This document shows positions 34,322-47,500 of a stretch of DNA of 64,000 bases, piece after piece (positions within the stretch are counted from its first letter, which is position 1; each line of letters opens with the position of its first letter). Under the pieces are notes generated by a model. It was not told the origin of the DNA. It worked only from the letters and a program-made list of their open reading frames with translations, and made no database searches. Source of the stretch: Membranipora membranacea (Eukaryota > Bryozoa > Gymnolaemata > Cheilostomatida > Membraniporidae); contig OU612066.1 in the NCBI GenBank assembly GCA_914767715.1, positions 20,434,283 through 20,498,282 of the forward strand, written 5' to 3'. The position numbers and the translations under genes are program-made.

Positions 34322-37300
34322 TCAAGCCTCTGGCCTTCTGTGATGAGCGGCAGGCACACGAGGAGGGGCGGCAGGTGCTGCAGGTGTTCTCGCTGTGACA
34401 ACTGATCTTGTTGGTTGGAGAGCAGGTGCTCTGAACACTTTCACTGGAGACCTTGTAGCTAGTCTGTTGGCGTCCCTGGGGTCTAGCCTCGGAGGATCAA
34501 CAGCAGGTCTGTTAACTCCTTCCCATATTGGATGAATCGGAGGTCGAAGATCATGGATATCAGGGAATGTTGTACGGGGAGTAGCCTCAGTGGTGCTTGA
34601 GGGAGTAGCTGAAGTTTGCTGGAACAAAGAATAAGTTATATGACTCAGTGTTTTAAAAGCATTGGCTGAAACTAGTGATCATCTCCTCCTGCCTAAACTT
34701 TGAACTTCATTTTTGAGAAATGTATTTTTCCTTGAAGAATGAAGCTCATAAAAATTCATTCTTTGTACCAATATAAACCTAATGTGCGTGTAATGTGGAA
34801 GTGAAATGTAGTGAAAGTGATCTAACCATTGACCATTCTTCGGAATTACAGATTGTGTTGCATTCAGTTTTTTGGTTGTGAGTCATAGCGGGAAAAGTGA
34901 ACAATAGTTCGGAGAGTTGTTCAAACATGGGTTGAGCAACCATCTGAATATTCGTCGGCGTAAGCACAACCACCAAATCTAATAGCTTCTGTTTCCGTAT
35001 ATGTTACATCAGCATAAGAATCAACTACCTGATAAACTTGGACCAGCAACACCCGCCGAACATTACACCAGATAAAAGATTGGTAAGTTACATTGGCACG
35101 AGCATGAGTTGACAGGACCTAATTAGTAACAAAGCTGCTAATTATTAAATTAGTTATAAGTTTAAAAAAAAGGGCAATACATACATCATTAGCTGTGCAG
35201 AGATTACAGCTTTTCATGCAGTTTGTCTTGAGGAAGTCCACCCATCGTTTATTTGTAGTTGTACAGTAAGAAGTCCATCTGGCACAGTCTGGGCGTTCAT
35301 CCTTACAATTGGAAATTGTAGTTGTCTCAGTGTCTACAAAGAGGAAAAAAGAAATAGTCTTCATTAGTAGGGGCCTTAAAAGCACAACTTTTGATACAGA
35401 AGAGCAAATCTACCGATACATTTAAAGAGGTTGGCATTTGAATGTATCTGGGTGAGACAATTAAATGGTGTATGAAAGCAGATGGAGTGGTGGAGGGTGA
35501 ATCAAGAGGACCTGTGTTCGATTCCCAGCTGATCAAGATGGTGTCAGGAAGAGCATCCGACCTCAGATGCTCCTGTGCTCCATCAGGATCCAGTCCGTAG
35601 ACCCATACTGATACCAGAACATAAAAACCAAGCAACTCAAGGTTCCTCACACTGTATCACAGGGTATGGAGACTATAAACTGACATGAGTTTTTCTATGA
35701 AAGCAGATGTGCTTGCACAAGACAGAGAAATCAGCAAAAACTGATGACGCTGATATTAGTAAGGACAGATATTCACAGAATCACAGAAGGGAAAGAGATT
35801 GTTCTGGCTCTTGGCTGCAAGTGAGAGTGTGGTCATTCAATTATCAAAATTGCCCTTTGTTTGTTAATGTCATCAATTATTCATTTGCAAATGCTTGATA
35901 TTCCAATTTGTGATATTCCTGATCATGACATTCCCAGCTCTATGTGGAAAATGGTCAATGGCACCAGACAAGGCTCCGATTGCCTGTTGTACACTTCTCT
36001 TCAACTAGAATGTACTCACTTTTGCAAGCGTTACAGCTATAAGGACACTTGTTTCTAAAGTAAGTCATATATTTGCCGGTGCATTCTCCTGATGCAGCCT
36101 GCTGTGGACAAGTACTGCTCATGTCTTCACACTTTGGTGAAGCTGATATAATCTAATTAAGAGGAATAGAAAGTCATTGATGAATGCTACAAAATCTGTT
36201 CTGATGTTGGTCGAGCCCCAAAACTATTTTGGTCATCCATACCATGAAAAATATTTCTCTTCTTTGATTGCAATCAACATGTTTTGTGATAATATTCTAC
36301 GTTATTGATTGTGTAAATAGATTCAATGTGTTTGATGACGAAAAAAATTTGGTGAGTTATTATTTACATAATCGGGTCCACAGAGGTTACAGCTTTTCTC
36401 ACAGTTCATCTGCACATAGCTGTCGGTTGAGCAGTGTGACGTCCAGTAAGGACAGCTACTGTCTTTATCCTGGCACTTGGACACTTCTGCAGCAGGTTTA
36501 CATATACCACAGGACAGCTGACAGTTTGATGACATATAAGATGAACTTTTGGTGCAATCACCTTTCGATGCCCAGTATGGGCAGAACTTGCTGCTATCTT
36601 GACAGTTGGTCATTTCTTGGTTGGATTTGGTCCTTCTGGCAGTTGTCGGTATGGTTGCTACAAATGAGTGGAAAATGATTACAGCTTGTTGAACCTGCTA
36701 AATTTGATTTACAGGGTTAGGTGAATATTGTTGTGTCAATTTTGATATAAGTACACTTACCATTACATGTTCTGCAGGTAACTGGACAGTAAGCCCTCAA
36801 TTCCTTTTCAGGGCAACTTCCACCTGCAACAATCTGAGGGCAGTATCTGTTCTGATCTTCACAAGTAGGCTTGTATTGTAACTCACCATCTGAAAAATTA
36901 TGGTTTGTAACAAAATCACTAGTAGAAAAAACTTTTCATCAATATTATATAATAAATTTAATGTCGGCAACAACTCGTCATCTCTTAACTTTCCATTTAT
37001 GTTGTTGATACATTCAAAAGCTAAAAATTTGCAATAATTTATTTTTCTTTGTTCGACATTACAGTGCTGTCTGGTAAGTCAAATTAGTTCGATATAGTCT
37101 TTATCGACAACAAAATTCCCCAACCATAATTTGTTTTATTTTATCCATACTCTGCAACTGCAACAAATTGTATTGTGAAAAAGAGTAATAGTAACAGCTT
37201 AAGGGTAACAGGAAGCTGGCTTCACTAAACGGCACTTATTACGCACTGACAGTTATTATCTCTATTCAACCAATCCCAATCAAACATCAAAGATCCATCA

Positions 37301-37812
37301 GCATACCTGGCAAGTTACATATTATTGACAAATCAGTGACAACTCATTGACAAATCAGTGACAAATCAGTGACAAATCAATGACAAATCAGTGACAAATC
37401 AGTGACAAATCAGTGACAAATCAGTGACAGTTCAGTGACAATTCAATGACAAATCAGTGAAAACTCAGTCGCAATTCAGTGACAATTCAGTGACAATTCA
37501 GTGAAAATTCAGTGATAATTAAGTGGCAGTTCAGTGACATTCAGTGCCATTCATCCAAATAGTATCACAAGTCAGGGAATACCAGTAGCGTTATAAATGA
37601 GCTCACTCACGTCTCTCTTGATGGCAAGACAACTTGCATGCTGTGTCCATCAACCAGGCCTTATGACTGCTTGTACAGAGCCCATAGTAGGCCAAATGGG
37701 GACATTGAGAATCCATGTCCATAAGACTAGGTTCTGGTGACAGCGTTAGTGCATCAGTGAAGCAGAACCAAAGTGCCATCACACAGAGCGTCTTCATTGG
37801 TGACAGATACAT
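34322..37812 (-). CDS. Secreted six-ShK-module protein, copy B
   Basis: Six coding exons (37812-37611, 36889-36761, 36657-36368, 36152-36020, 35333-35185, 34618-34322) join in frame to 399 residues. The build matches copy A: signal peptide (MYLSPMKTLCVMALWFCFTD), partial N-terminal ShK-like module, five complete ShK modules and a Thr/Pro/Val-rich tail. Changes from copy A include two extra residues after the signal peptide, several in ShK6 (ARWTSYC for AIWTSKC) and many in the tail, which also has a small in-frame rearrangement. All ShK cysteines are kept. Promoter, first non-coding exon and splice sites are intact, so this copy should be as functional as A. An 11-base minisatellite expands its first coding intron. 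Copy B lacks the U2-headed insertion of copy A. Confidence 0.85.
35485..35695 (+). mobile_element. tRNA-derived SINE with target duplication (copy in unit B)
   Basis: Same element and flanking TATGAAAGCAGATG (35471-35484 and 35696-35709) as at 24819-25027. It lies in intron 4 of multi-ShK gene B. Confidence 0.8.
37327..37550. repeat. 11-bp minisatellite in intron 1 of copy B
   Basis: About 20 units of GACAAATCAGT with variants (GACAATTCAGT, GACAGTTCAGT). The matching site in copy A has only a remnant (TTCAGTGCTATTCAGTGCC, about 26531-26549). Copy C has a longer array. Confidence 0.9.
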
Positions 37813-38097
37813 TTCTTGTGTACGATCAATAAAGCTGCAGATTTCTAACTAAAATGATGAAAGAGTTTATTATTTTAGAGAGCACATGTTGAATAAAAGA
37901 AAAGGAGCTTCGATTCTATGCTTAGGGTGGACCGGGAAAATTTGGCTGACCTTGCCACAGAATTTCTTTCTGCAAAAAAGAATATTTTAAATAAGACCTC
38001 AAAAGAAATATAAAATTTGAATTCCTAAATGTTAACTCATACTTGAAATGAATTACAGTTTGCAGATATTCCAAAGTGAAAGATGAGTGCACACTAC

Positions 38098-38170
38098 CTG
38101 TGAAGTGGTTGTTGGGTTAAGAAGATGATGATGTGTGCTAGCTCGCTGCTCTCTCTCTTGTTTTTATACC
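38098..38170 (-). promoter_or_regulatory. TATA box and non-coding first exon of copy B
   Basis: Minus-strand GGTATAAAAAC (38161-38170), then a GA-rich run, an exon of about 40 bases and the donor CAG|GTAGTG at 38098. The arrangement matches copy A. Confidence 0.6.
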
Positions 38171-38462
38171 TCTCAAGCCTCAAACAAAAATAGTTGAGGC
38201 AGATGTGAAATTTCATCACAATATTTATATCAGCCCTGGCAAGGTCGGATAAAACAGACCTAAAATATGGACAAACAAGTCGAAATTCAAATATCTGCGT
38301 TATTTCACAGTCATCAATTCACATCTGCCTAATGCTGGTTGTTTAACAAATATTACGCATGAAAGGTTGGGTTTTATCAGCTAGAGCATTAAATATCTGT
38401 TGTCCAATAAGGAAGGAATTTGAGACACATGTAAGCAATGATATAAAGCTGAGCTCACACTC

Positions 38463-38748
38463 GATTTTGAAATCCTAAACAGAAGAGAATTTCCCATGTG
38501 CTGTTGTCATGAAAAAGGCTACTTCTGGGTGGAGATGAATTATCTCACGTTATGTTTATTTGTAAACATATGTATCGTTTGCGTCAACAGTGATAAAATC
38601 TCCTCGATTTTGAAATCCTAAACAGAAGAGAATTTCCCATGTGCTGTTGTCATGAAAAAGGCTACTTCTGGGTGGAGATGAATTATCTCATGTTATGTTT
38701 ATTTGTAAACATATGTATCGTTTGCGTCAACAGTGATAAAATTTGAAT
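38463..38748. repeat. 143-bp tandem repeat, two units, upstream of copy B
   Basis: Units start at 38463 and 38606, the same unit as upstream of copy A. Confidence 0.9.
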
Positions 38749-39049
38749 GCAGAGGACACTTTTTCAAACTAAAAAGTGCTCTGGTTAAAATAGTTAAATA
38801 AAAAACGCAAAATATCTAGTTTTATCTACCTTTCAACGGTCTAAAACCTGTATGGCACTGAAAGGATCTCCTGGTTATATTGAAAATAATTATTGAATAT
38901 AGAGGGTGATGACCACCTTTAGCAAACCTTTTTATTTAAAAAGAGTCATGGATTGGGTTAAAATCAAAATCACTAATGGGGTGCTTTAACAGTGACAATA
39001 GATTATCAACAAATTATTACAAAAGTTTTAATACTAAGTTGGATAGACC

Positions 39050-39415
39050 TGCCATCAAATACATAACAATGATTGATCCACTGTCTATGATCGATATAAA
39101 CACTTATTGAAATCGGTCACGCAAAACTCCTTGTTGTTACACAAGATACTCACTTGTCTTTCTCAAACTAAATTACAGCTGTCAGAAAATCTGCTCAATC
39201 AAACTCAAAGATCCGTGGCCTACTCATCCGGAAGCAGTGAGGAGTGGATCAAACATCACTCACTCATATCTGCCATCAGTCTACCATCAATCAGTCAGGC
39301 TCCATCTGCCTGGTATCTCTTCATTACCGATCACCAGAAGGGGGAGCTGGAAAAGCAAAGCGACTTGCGCTCCAAATCATTTACAGCGATTAGAAGCGCT
39401 ACAGTGCTCGACTAG
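39050..39415 (+). mobile_element. LINE reverse-transcriptase C-terminal fragment (unit B)
   Basis: Longer than the unit A version. It includes a degraded SHLSCSNH-like segment with frameshifts, then SLISAISLPSISQAP, AWYLF and LEK. Unit A has lost about 170 bases of this fragment. Confidence 0.5.
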
Positions 39416-39516
39416 CAGCTGCCAATATTAGCACATTATCGGATCAAGTACACTAGAAACATGAAAAATGCTTCAGGTATACTTAATGGGGCACAGACTA
39501 TTAGAAAGAGCTGTCT

Positions 39517-39839
39517 GGAGTCAGAAGCGGTCTGACAGTTAAGGGTGCGGACTTGTGATCTGAGCGGTTCAGGTTCAATTCCCTACACCGGCAGTCATTC
39601 TCGATTTGGTACTTTTGCGCCATTCATCGTAGCCAGGTCCTTCCAGAACAGGACTAAAAATACCGAAGGACCACTGTGTGTTCACACACCCCGCATGCAA
39701 TAAAAAGATCCCCCTCTTCGATAAAAGTTGTAGCCAGAATTCCGGTGGGCACAGGAATAGGGTGCGACCTATGTACCATGGGTCCCTGTACCTGTGCTCT
39801 AGAGTGGATAACACTCTCCGCAATGAAAACTTAGACTTG
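39517..39839 (+). mobile_element. tRNA-derived SINE, 323 bp (unit B)
   Basis: Same length and flanks (39508-39516 and 39840-39848) as the unit A copy. The B-box reads TTCAGGTTCAATTCCC here, closer to the consensus than in unit A. Confidence 0.8.
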
Positions 39840-40043
39840 GAGCCGTCTTACGACCAAAACCAACCAAAGAATTACCAAGCCATACCCTGGAACCCAATTC
39901 ACATCTAGTCAGTCAAGTTACAATTATTAATTGATTTTATTGATTGATTTTTCTTTTATTTTTACCTTACTCAATATAATATTAGGGGTTCTTTTTAGCG
40001 ATATTATGCACCTAGTGAGATTTTTAATCCATGTACACATCTC

Positions 40044-40044
<1 letters not shown>

Positions 40045-40110
<66 letters not shown>
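40045..40110. repeat. GA microsatellite (expanded, unit B)
   Basis: About 33 GA units, nearly three times the unit A length. Confidence 0.95.
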
Positions 40111-40113
<3 letters not shown>

Positions 40114-41187
40114 CAACATTAAACAAACAAATATGTTTCCAGTTTGAACAACAACTGTTGTTGCACAGCAGTGTGAAACAGCCAAATTATAACTTATAAG
40201 TTGGGTCTTCTCATGAAATGGTGAGATAAATGTAAGTTTTGCAATAATCAACTTTCAAGACACCCGGCATATCTGTATATTGTTTTTTGTTCAGCTCATC
40301 AGTCTATCGACCGAATGGATGGGTGGTTGACGTCAGAGGTGTGCCGCAGTCATAATATTTCTAGTATTTTCTATTTCTATCTTTGTATATTGTGTGACAA
40401 AATTTGACATACTTTTTCGCCTGGTGCATGTGATTGACCAATGAGGGAGTTCATTGGTTTGACTGACTTCCACTGAAAAAAACGTGTCTTCAATTCTCGT
40501 TAAAAATTATTGGATCACTATTGGGTCTAGAGCAGCTCACCGAAAAAAACTCTAAGGGGCTCATGATATGTAATGATCATCAATCGTACCGCTGCCTTAG
40601 CAATGTCTTGTAAATTTCGTAAATAGATTAAAAATTTATTTTCTCCTGTCGATGCCTCAAAAGTTACTCTGAAATGACAATGCTCTGACAAAGTGGATAA
40701 AGAAAAAGGATCTTGTAACATGTCAAGCAGCCAGATCTTATTATTTGTTTATATTTCCCGCTGGCTTTAGATAAAAAGTTCCTATCTCCTTCCACATACA
40801 AAGGCAAATATTATAAGGTTGAAACATAGGATCGAAAAAAGGATAGAGCAGCATCCGAGCAAAATTTGTCTTTAAAATTCAGGAAGCGAAATTATTTGAA
40901 TTTCTCAAAACTGTAACTCTAATTCCATGTACCTCTCATTTGAACCCGTGTTCTGCAAGTAGATGGCGTTACAAGAAGGTCACTGGTACTAATTGCTGTG
41001 ATGGGAAGAGATTAAATATTAAAATAGAACTAGATAAAAATATCTGCCCAAATTAAAGTAGCTTGTGTCTATATTATGCAATTCTAACAGCTACTGGAAA
41101 CAAACCATTGCTGAATGTGGTTAGCATTTTGTTACTTAATTCAATAGGTTTATGTGCTACTTACGAGTACTGCATGTAGGTGCTTTG

Positions 41188-43758
41188 AGTAGCAATAATT
41201 ACCTCATAATACCAAAGGTTGTCTGTGCCAATCTGAGGTTGATAACTAAGGCCAAACATGCGGAACTGCTACAACAATCAGCTGGTTACGACTTGATTAT
41301 GATTAGCGAATCCTGGCTCAAACCACACAAGAGAAATGCATTTAACATCCCAGGTTTTAAACTCCTAACAGAAGACAGAACAACCAGGCGTGCTGGTGGT
41401 GTCTGCATGTATATCCGCGACACACTATCCATCACTGTCGTGGACACATACACATCACAAGATGTCTCAACTATGTGGGTAGCATTACACCAACCAAAGC
41501 AACCTACAAGAATATATGTCAGCATATACCATCCGCCTGGCTTGAAGCGAGCTGTATGTGATAATACCATCAACCATGTAGTGATTACTGTGAGCCAGTT
41601 ATATCGCCGCTGCCCTGCATCTAAATTTGTAATATATGGGGATTCAAATGACCTACAGATGACCCGTGTGTCTGACGTACTGCCACTAAAACAAATAGTC
41701 CAATTTCCAACTAGGGGAAATAACATGTTGGACTTAGTGTTTACCGATATAGATTGGTACACAATAAAGCCTGAGCTACGTTGTCAGAAAAGTGCTTCTA
41801 TTGGAAGAAGTGATCACTGTTCTATTATCTTGTCATCAACCAGTCAATGGCACAGTAAATACATCACTGTAAACAAGCGTATAATCAAAGGCTGCCAAAA
41901 AAAACATCTCCAAAGACCTTTTTAGCCAGTCGGGGGATTGTGTGCTAGCAGCCAATGATCCCGATGGTAAAGCCGAAAGATTCCAGACTACAATGTCAGC
42001 TATAATCGATAAACACTGCCCAATTAGAATAGTCAGAACACCTGTGGGTAAACCACCAGAAACCACCCTTCTATTCACCAAGCTGAAAAATGCCAAGCGG
42101 AGAGCCTACGCTAAGAATAAAATGGGAGGTGCTTGGAAATTTCTGGACGGGATTCTATGCAAGAAAATTGCTGAACTCCAGGCAAACAAAGCTGAGAGCC
42201 AAGTCAACAACACAATAAGTGGCACACGCAGGTGGTGGAAAAATGTGAAAACCATCACTGGTGAGCAACAGCGGAATACACCATCAATGTATATTCATCT
42301 CATGACACATGGTTAAACCCGAAAGAATTCTGCACCAGTCTGAATGAGCACTACGTCTCAATAGGAGGCGACCCCGACATAATTATTCTAGATATTCAAG
42401 CAACATCTGCAGCAACTACTACTGTAAATGTATGGGATGTTATGCACGTGCTCAAGAAGATTAACACCCACAAATCAACACACTTTGAGGACTACCCGAG
42501 CTGGATGAGGAAAAATAATGCAGAGTTCATTGCTGAGCCGGTATGTGATATCATCCTAGAATCTCTGGAATTTGTCCTAGGATTTGGAATAAGGCAGAAA
42601 TAGCTCCGCTTCCTAATGTAGCAAGCCCGAAAGAATGCAAAGACTTTAGACCTATCTCTTTACTATATCACATGAGTAAAATTACAGAGCAGCTCATGAA
42701 CAGAGAACTACAAAGGTTTATCCCAGAAGATCATAAGCAATATGCCTACACCAAGAACATTGGAACAACTGATGCATTAGTAAAAGTGATCACTGATCAG
42801 CAGCAATCATTAGCAAAGATCATCAGCAATACGCCTACACCAAGAACATTGGAACAACTGATGCATTAGTAAAAGTGATCACTGATCAGCAGCAATCATT
42901 AGCAAAGATCATCAGCAATACGCCTACACCAAGAACATAGGAGCAACTGATGCATAAGTGAAAGTGATCACTGATGTCGCATCTGCACTAGATGATAAAT
43001 TTGCCTAAGGTGTACAAGCGCTATACCTAGATTTTAGCAAGGCGTTCGATTTGATGAGGGGTGATATTCTAGCTGAAAAAACTTATGCAGCTCAACGATC
43101 CTCACACAAGAAAGATGTCACAATCACTGATCAATCTGGCAGAAAAAAAGTGATATCTCTCCCCGAGAACACCATGCAGTCTGCAGCTAACGAATCGTGT
43201 GCTTGGAATGAAAATAATTACCAGAGATTGAATGCAGCTAAAACCCAACACATGCTGTTCACTCTGTAACTTGATGTTTCACTTTCAACACCCATCATCG
43301 TGAATAACGAGGTTATCGAGCAAACATCATCAGCTAAATTACTGTGTGTTAAACTAGATAAACACCATCACTTCACCGAACATGTCGATTCAAGTATTGA
43401 AAAGAGTAGAGAGCAGTTTATGGGTTATTACATTCAGTAAATTTTTTTCTGACAAGAATTTTACCTATTTTAACATATAAATGCCCAGCGTGGTTCACAT
43501 ACACCACCCAGACTGCAAAGGATCGACTAGAACGCCACCAAAGCCTCTGTCCTCAAATTATCTGCCCAACAATCACCTCATACACTGAGATGCTAAACAG
43601 AGCTGGCATACCACGTCTAGTGGATACAATTTCTGGGTTTTGCACCAGCTATGTAGCGAAGATTGAGAGAAACCCATCCCACTGACTGAACAGTCTTATA
43701 CCACCTCGACAATCTCTCAATCGAAGACATGAAAAAAATTTATATTATTATATGATAC
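41188..43758 (+). mobile_element. Degenerate LINE, unit B
   Basis: The endonuclease frame is better kept than in unit A: 41152-41925 is open for 257 codons, of which the first dozen are flank. It shows MISESW, SIYHPPG, GDSND, FPTRGNNMLDLVFTD and RSDHCS. The reverse-transcriptase half is broken. About 240 bases with the GVPQGT and YADD motifs are deleted near 43105, and the 89-base repeats are present (about 42730-42950). The C-terminal segment missing in unit A (about 43545-43655) is present. Each copy thus lacks a piece the other keeps. Confidence 0.8.
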
Positions 43759-45925
43759 CTTGCCTCTCAAGGTTTTCTTACTTGGCGAATCAGTGTAATG
43801 TGAAGTCAATTATTTGAGGGATGTTGGGATGAGTGACTTTTTACCCACTTCTCATGAGAAGGGTTCCAACCTATGGCCACTAGTACCTCAATTATTTTGA
43901 TCTGACAACTGACAAGGGAGGGTGGGACCACCATCCTTGATCTGACAAATTATCTCACTGTAACTATCGTTAGTTGTCTCCTTTTGTACCAGTGGGTGAA
44001 AACTCCAATTGCCTCCTTTTATTTAGTTGTTTACATTATCTAAAACCTGTACAAATAAAAGAGTTACCAAAATTAATTCATCTCTAACCTCTGACCTCTA
44101 AGAATTAAAATTTCTTTTGGTTGTACAATAGTTGCTAGCTGATAATGTATTTATTTTTTCTACAGTTGAGAGCTCATAGCATGGCAGCATGGCTCTTTCA
44201 ATGAGTTGAATAAATACTATGCTCTTCTTGCAGTAAGGATTTTCTCAAACCACCTAATCACTATGAATTTCCCTGTGAGGATAGATTTGTTGTTAACACA
44301 AGGTATTGCAGAATATTTCAACCCGTTTACAAAATTCAGTTAGAATTCAACGTTGCCTGTGAAAGTGCTCACTTAGAATTAAATCATTTTTCAATGTTTA
44401 TTCTTTGATTGCATATTTGATGAATAAAATATGTACAATAGTGTTTTAAATGTCGAGATACAAAAATATATGGCTTATAAAGACGAGCAATAAATCTGAT
44501 TATATGTTGGCTTGATTGCATAGAGTATCATAATTATTATGTCTTTACTATGTTGTTTTGATTGTCAAAACTATCAAGCTGAATTCAAATGTACCATGGA
44601 AGGAAAGTGACTAATTAGCATACAGCAGATGATTGTGAATTGATAACAAGAAATAAAAATAAGCTTGGTCAATAATTTCAATCTTCCTTTAATTTGTATG
44701 AAAGCCTGCTAGTTGAATTAACATCTGTTGGGAAGGCATTCAGTTTAAGATAAAAGCAAAGATTCAATGTTGAACATTTACAGCTTTAAATGCGTAAAAG
44801 TTCAGTTTAGATTGTTTTCGATAGTAGGCAGAGTATTCAAGGTCAGTTCGTTGGTCCGTGATTTTCGCTAAAGAGGTAAGTAGCATTTCCCATTTTGCAT
44901 GAACCGCAGGTCTTTCGGCATCTTCTTCTGAAGGAGGGTCTGGTGGCACATTTGCTTGCACTCTTTTCACAGTATTAATCGCCCATCATGTATCTACTGT
45001 TAGATGATGGTCTTGCAGTGGTGCTGGAAGGTGCAGCTGATGTTTCCTGAAAATATGAAATAATAAAATAGTTATTCACCATTACATCTACTGCAGGCAG
45101 CACTTCCTTTATTTGTAGAAAATACGATCAGATGATTGTATTCAACAGGGAGTTATTCATGTACATATCCTTAGATATATAGATAGATATCCACTTTATT
45201 TTTTTTACTGCTCGAAATTGTACAAGGTGACACTTGCCGGACATCTTTTCACCACCACGTTGGCACAATTTCAAAGGCTAAAATTGTCTTCTACTTGTTC
45301 ATGGTACGACAACTTTACAAATTTCAGCGAATTATGTTGCTGAGAACTCACATCATTAGGTGTGCAAACATTGCAACTGAGCATGCAGTTTCTCTCGAGG
45401 TAATCTCTGGCGATATCATTAGTACAGTAGGAGGTCCAGTTAGGGCAGTTACTGTTCATGTCTCGGCAGTCTGACTCTCCACCTTCGCAGGTATCACAAG
45501 ATCTGGCGCAGGTTGTGTTCATGTACGATGGGTTGTTGGTACACTCTCCCCGTGATGCCCAGTACGAACAGTATCTGTTGTTGTCTGAGCAGTTAGGCAT
45601 TGGTGGTGTTGGCATATTGGTGGTGGTAGTGGTGGTCACTATAATAAATAAGAATAATATAAATGAAAAATAAATATATATATACAGTCATGTGTATGTC
45701 AGATGAAGAAGTTTGTTGGCCCAGACTCCCTCGTTAGACTAGTTTGGTACTTTCCATTTAGTTCAATTGATGTATAAAAAGATGTGCGTGTTAACCGGCT
45801 TACGTATTATTCACATTATAAGATTGTAAGCAATGATCATTAAATTATACAAAATATGAGACATAATACAAGTTAACCAGCATCTCAGCAGCTTATAGTG
45901 GAAGAATCAATAATACTTATTGATA

Positions 45926-46105
45926 CATGATACATAATACACAATACGTAAAGCGTTAAACTTAATACGTAATACGTAATGCGTAAATAAATAATACGTA
46001 AATACTACATAGTACGTTATACGTAATACATAATACGTAATACGTAATACGTAATACGTAATACGTAATACGTAATACGTAATACTTAATACTTAATACT
46101 TAATA
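45926..46105. repeat. 7-bp tandem repeat (GTAATAC) in copy C
   Basis: About 20 irregular units of GTAATAC in the intron after the linker exon. A shorter array of related sequence is at the same place in the astacin gene. Confidence 0.85.
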
Positions 46106-46606
46106 AACAATAATATACTTACTGCTGCAGTAGTTACAGCTGGCCTGGCAGTTGGTCATCATGTACGTCATATATGTATCAGTACGGTAACCTGCAGAGG
46201 CCAATCTAGGGCAGTAAGTGTTTCTGTCCTCACAATTTGATGGAGCGGCTGTGGTGGTAGTGGTAGCGGATGGCCTAGGAGTAGTAACTGACTGACTGTT
46301 GCATACTTGGATTGGGTTGGCTCTGTTTCCGCTATCACAATAACATTGGCAGTCTTGTCCCTGGAAAGCACCGGTTGGGCAAGTTCTGGCAGCACAATTG
46401 TTAGCTGTGAACAAAGCGGTACACAATTCAATATCTTATTTTGTTCACTCCATCGTCCGGTCTACCACAATTCCCTGGGTTAAAAACTTTTATTGTCGAA
46501 TATCATAGGCACTTGGAGTTGTCCTCAAAAATCGTCTAGGTAGATAAATCCAAACATGATTCAATTCATAAAATTTAAGACTTCAATAATATTAATATTC
46601 TATTTT

Positions 46607-46643
46607 CCTGCAGCGCATGTGTAGATGGATTTTGCTAGCGCAA
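46607..46643 (-). pseudogene. Remnant of astacin exon 6 next to the breakpoint
   Basis: Minus-strand sequence still encodes IALAKSIYTCAA, matching IALANSIYTCAA of the intact gene. Its donor has changed from GT to GA (46608-46607), so it should be skipped in splicing. Confidence 0.75.
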
Positions 46644-47183
46644 TTTAAGTACACTTACGATTACATGTTCTGCAGGTAACTGGACAGTAAGCCCTCAATT
46701 CCCTTTCAGGGCAACTTCCACCAGCGACGATCTGAGGGCAGTATCTGTTCTGATCTTCACAAGGAGGCTTGTATTGTAACTCACCATCTGAAAAATTATG
46801 GTTTGTAACAAAATCACTAGTAGAAAAAACTTTTCATCAATATTATATAATAAATTTAATGTCGGCAAAAAAATTTATCATCTCTTAACTTTCCATTAAT
46901 GTTGTTGATACATCAAAAGCTTCATTTGACATAACAATGTTGACTGGTAAGCCAAATAAGTTTGATAGAGTCTTTTTCGACAACAAATTTCCCCAACCAT
47001 AATGTGCTTTGTTTTCTGCAAACTCTGCAACTGCAACAAATTGGATTGTGAAAAAGAGTAACTTTAACAGCTAAAGGGCAACAGGCAAACTGGCTTCACT
47101 AAACGGCACTTATTATGCACTGACAGTTATGATCTTTATTCAACCAATCCCAATTAAACATCAACAATCCATCAGCATACCTG

Positions 47184-47500
47184 ACAAATCAGTGGCAAAT
47201 CAGTGACAAATCAGTGACAAATCAGTGACAAATCAGTGACAAATCAGTGACAAATCAGTGACAAATCAGTGACAAATCAGTGTCAAATCAGTGACAATTC
47301 AGTGACAATTCAATGAGAATTTAGTGAGAATTTAGTGAAAACTCAGCAACAATTCAGTAAAAACTTAGTCACAATTCAGTGACAGTTCAGTGACAATTCA
47401 ATGACAAAAAAGTGGAAACTCAGTCGCAATTCAGTGACAATTCAGAGACAATTCAGTGGCAATTCAGTGGCAGTTCAGTGACATTCAGTGCCATTCAGTG
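47184..47500. repeat. 11-bp minisatellite in intron 1 of copy C
   Basis: About 28 units of GACAAATCAGT and variants, longer than in copy B and nearly absent from copy A. Confidence 0.9.

Larger units (their letters stand above)
33037..44016. repeat. Tandem segmental duplication, unit B (~11 kb)
   Basis: Second copy of the segment described at 21688-33038. At its right end (GCCTCC at 44011-44016) homology to unit A stops and unrelated sequence begins. Confidence 0.8.
44335..46645. repeat. Duplicated 3' half of the astacin gene
   Basis: This block matches 51235-53480, covering exons 7-9, the introns and the last ~34 bases of exon 6 of the astacin gene. At 46641-46648 it joins directly to sequence matching the multi-ShK intron just after exon 2. 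Confidence 0.85.

Noticed and set aside
36268-36678. 136-codon plus-strand open frame
   Set aside because: It is the antisense shadow of the two-ShK exon of copy B. The same applies to frames at 11933-12295, 12946-13377 and 25764-26015.
37327-37550. CRISPR-like array
   Set aside because: The 11-base units are directly adjacent with no spacers, in a eukaryotic intron. This is a minisatellite.
40024-40251. Frames with repeated SLSLSL or ERERER
   Set aside because: Translation of the GA microsatellite, not a protein.
41286-41762. 158-codon minus-strand open frame
   Set aside because: Antisense of the LINE endonuclease, which carries the real motifs on the plus strand.
44764-44970. 68-codon minus-strand frame after the premature stop of copy C
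   Set aside because: It is a shifted reading of the degraded last ShK exon; the true frame is recognisable by comparison with 51813-51971.
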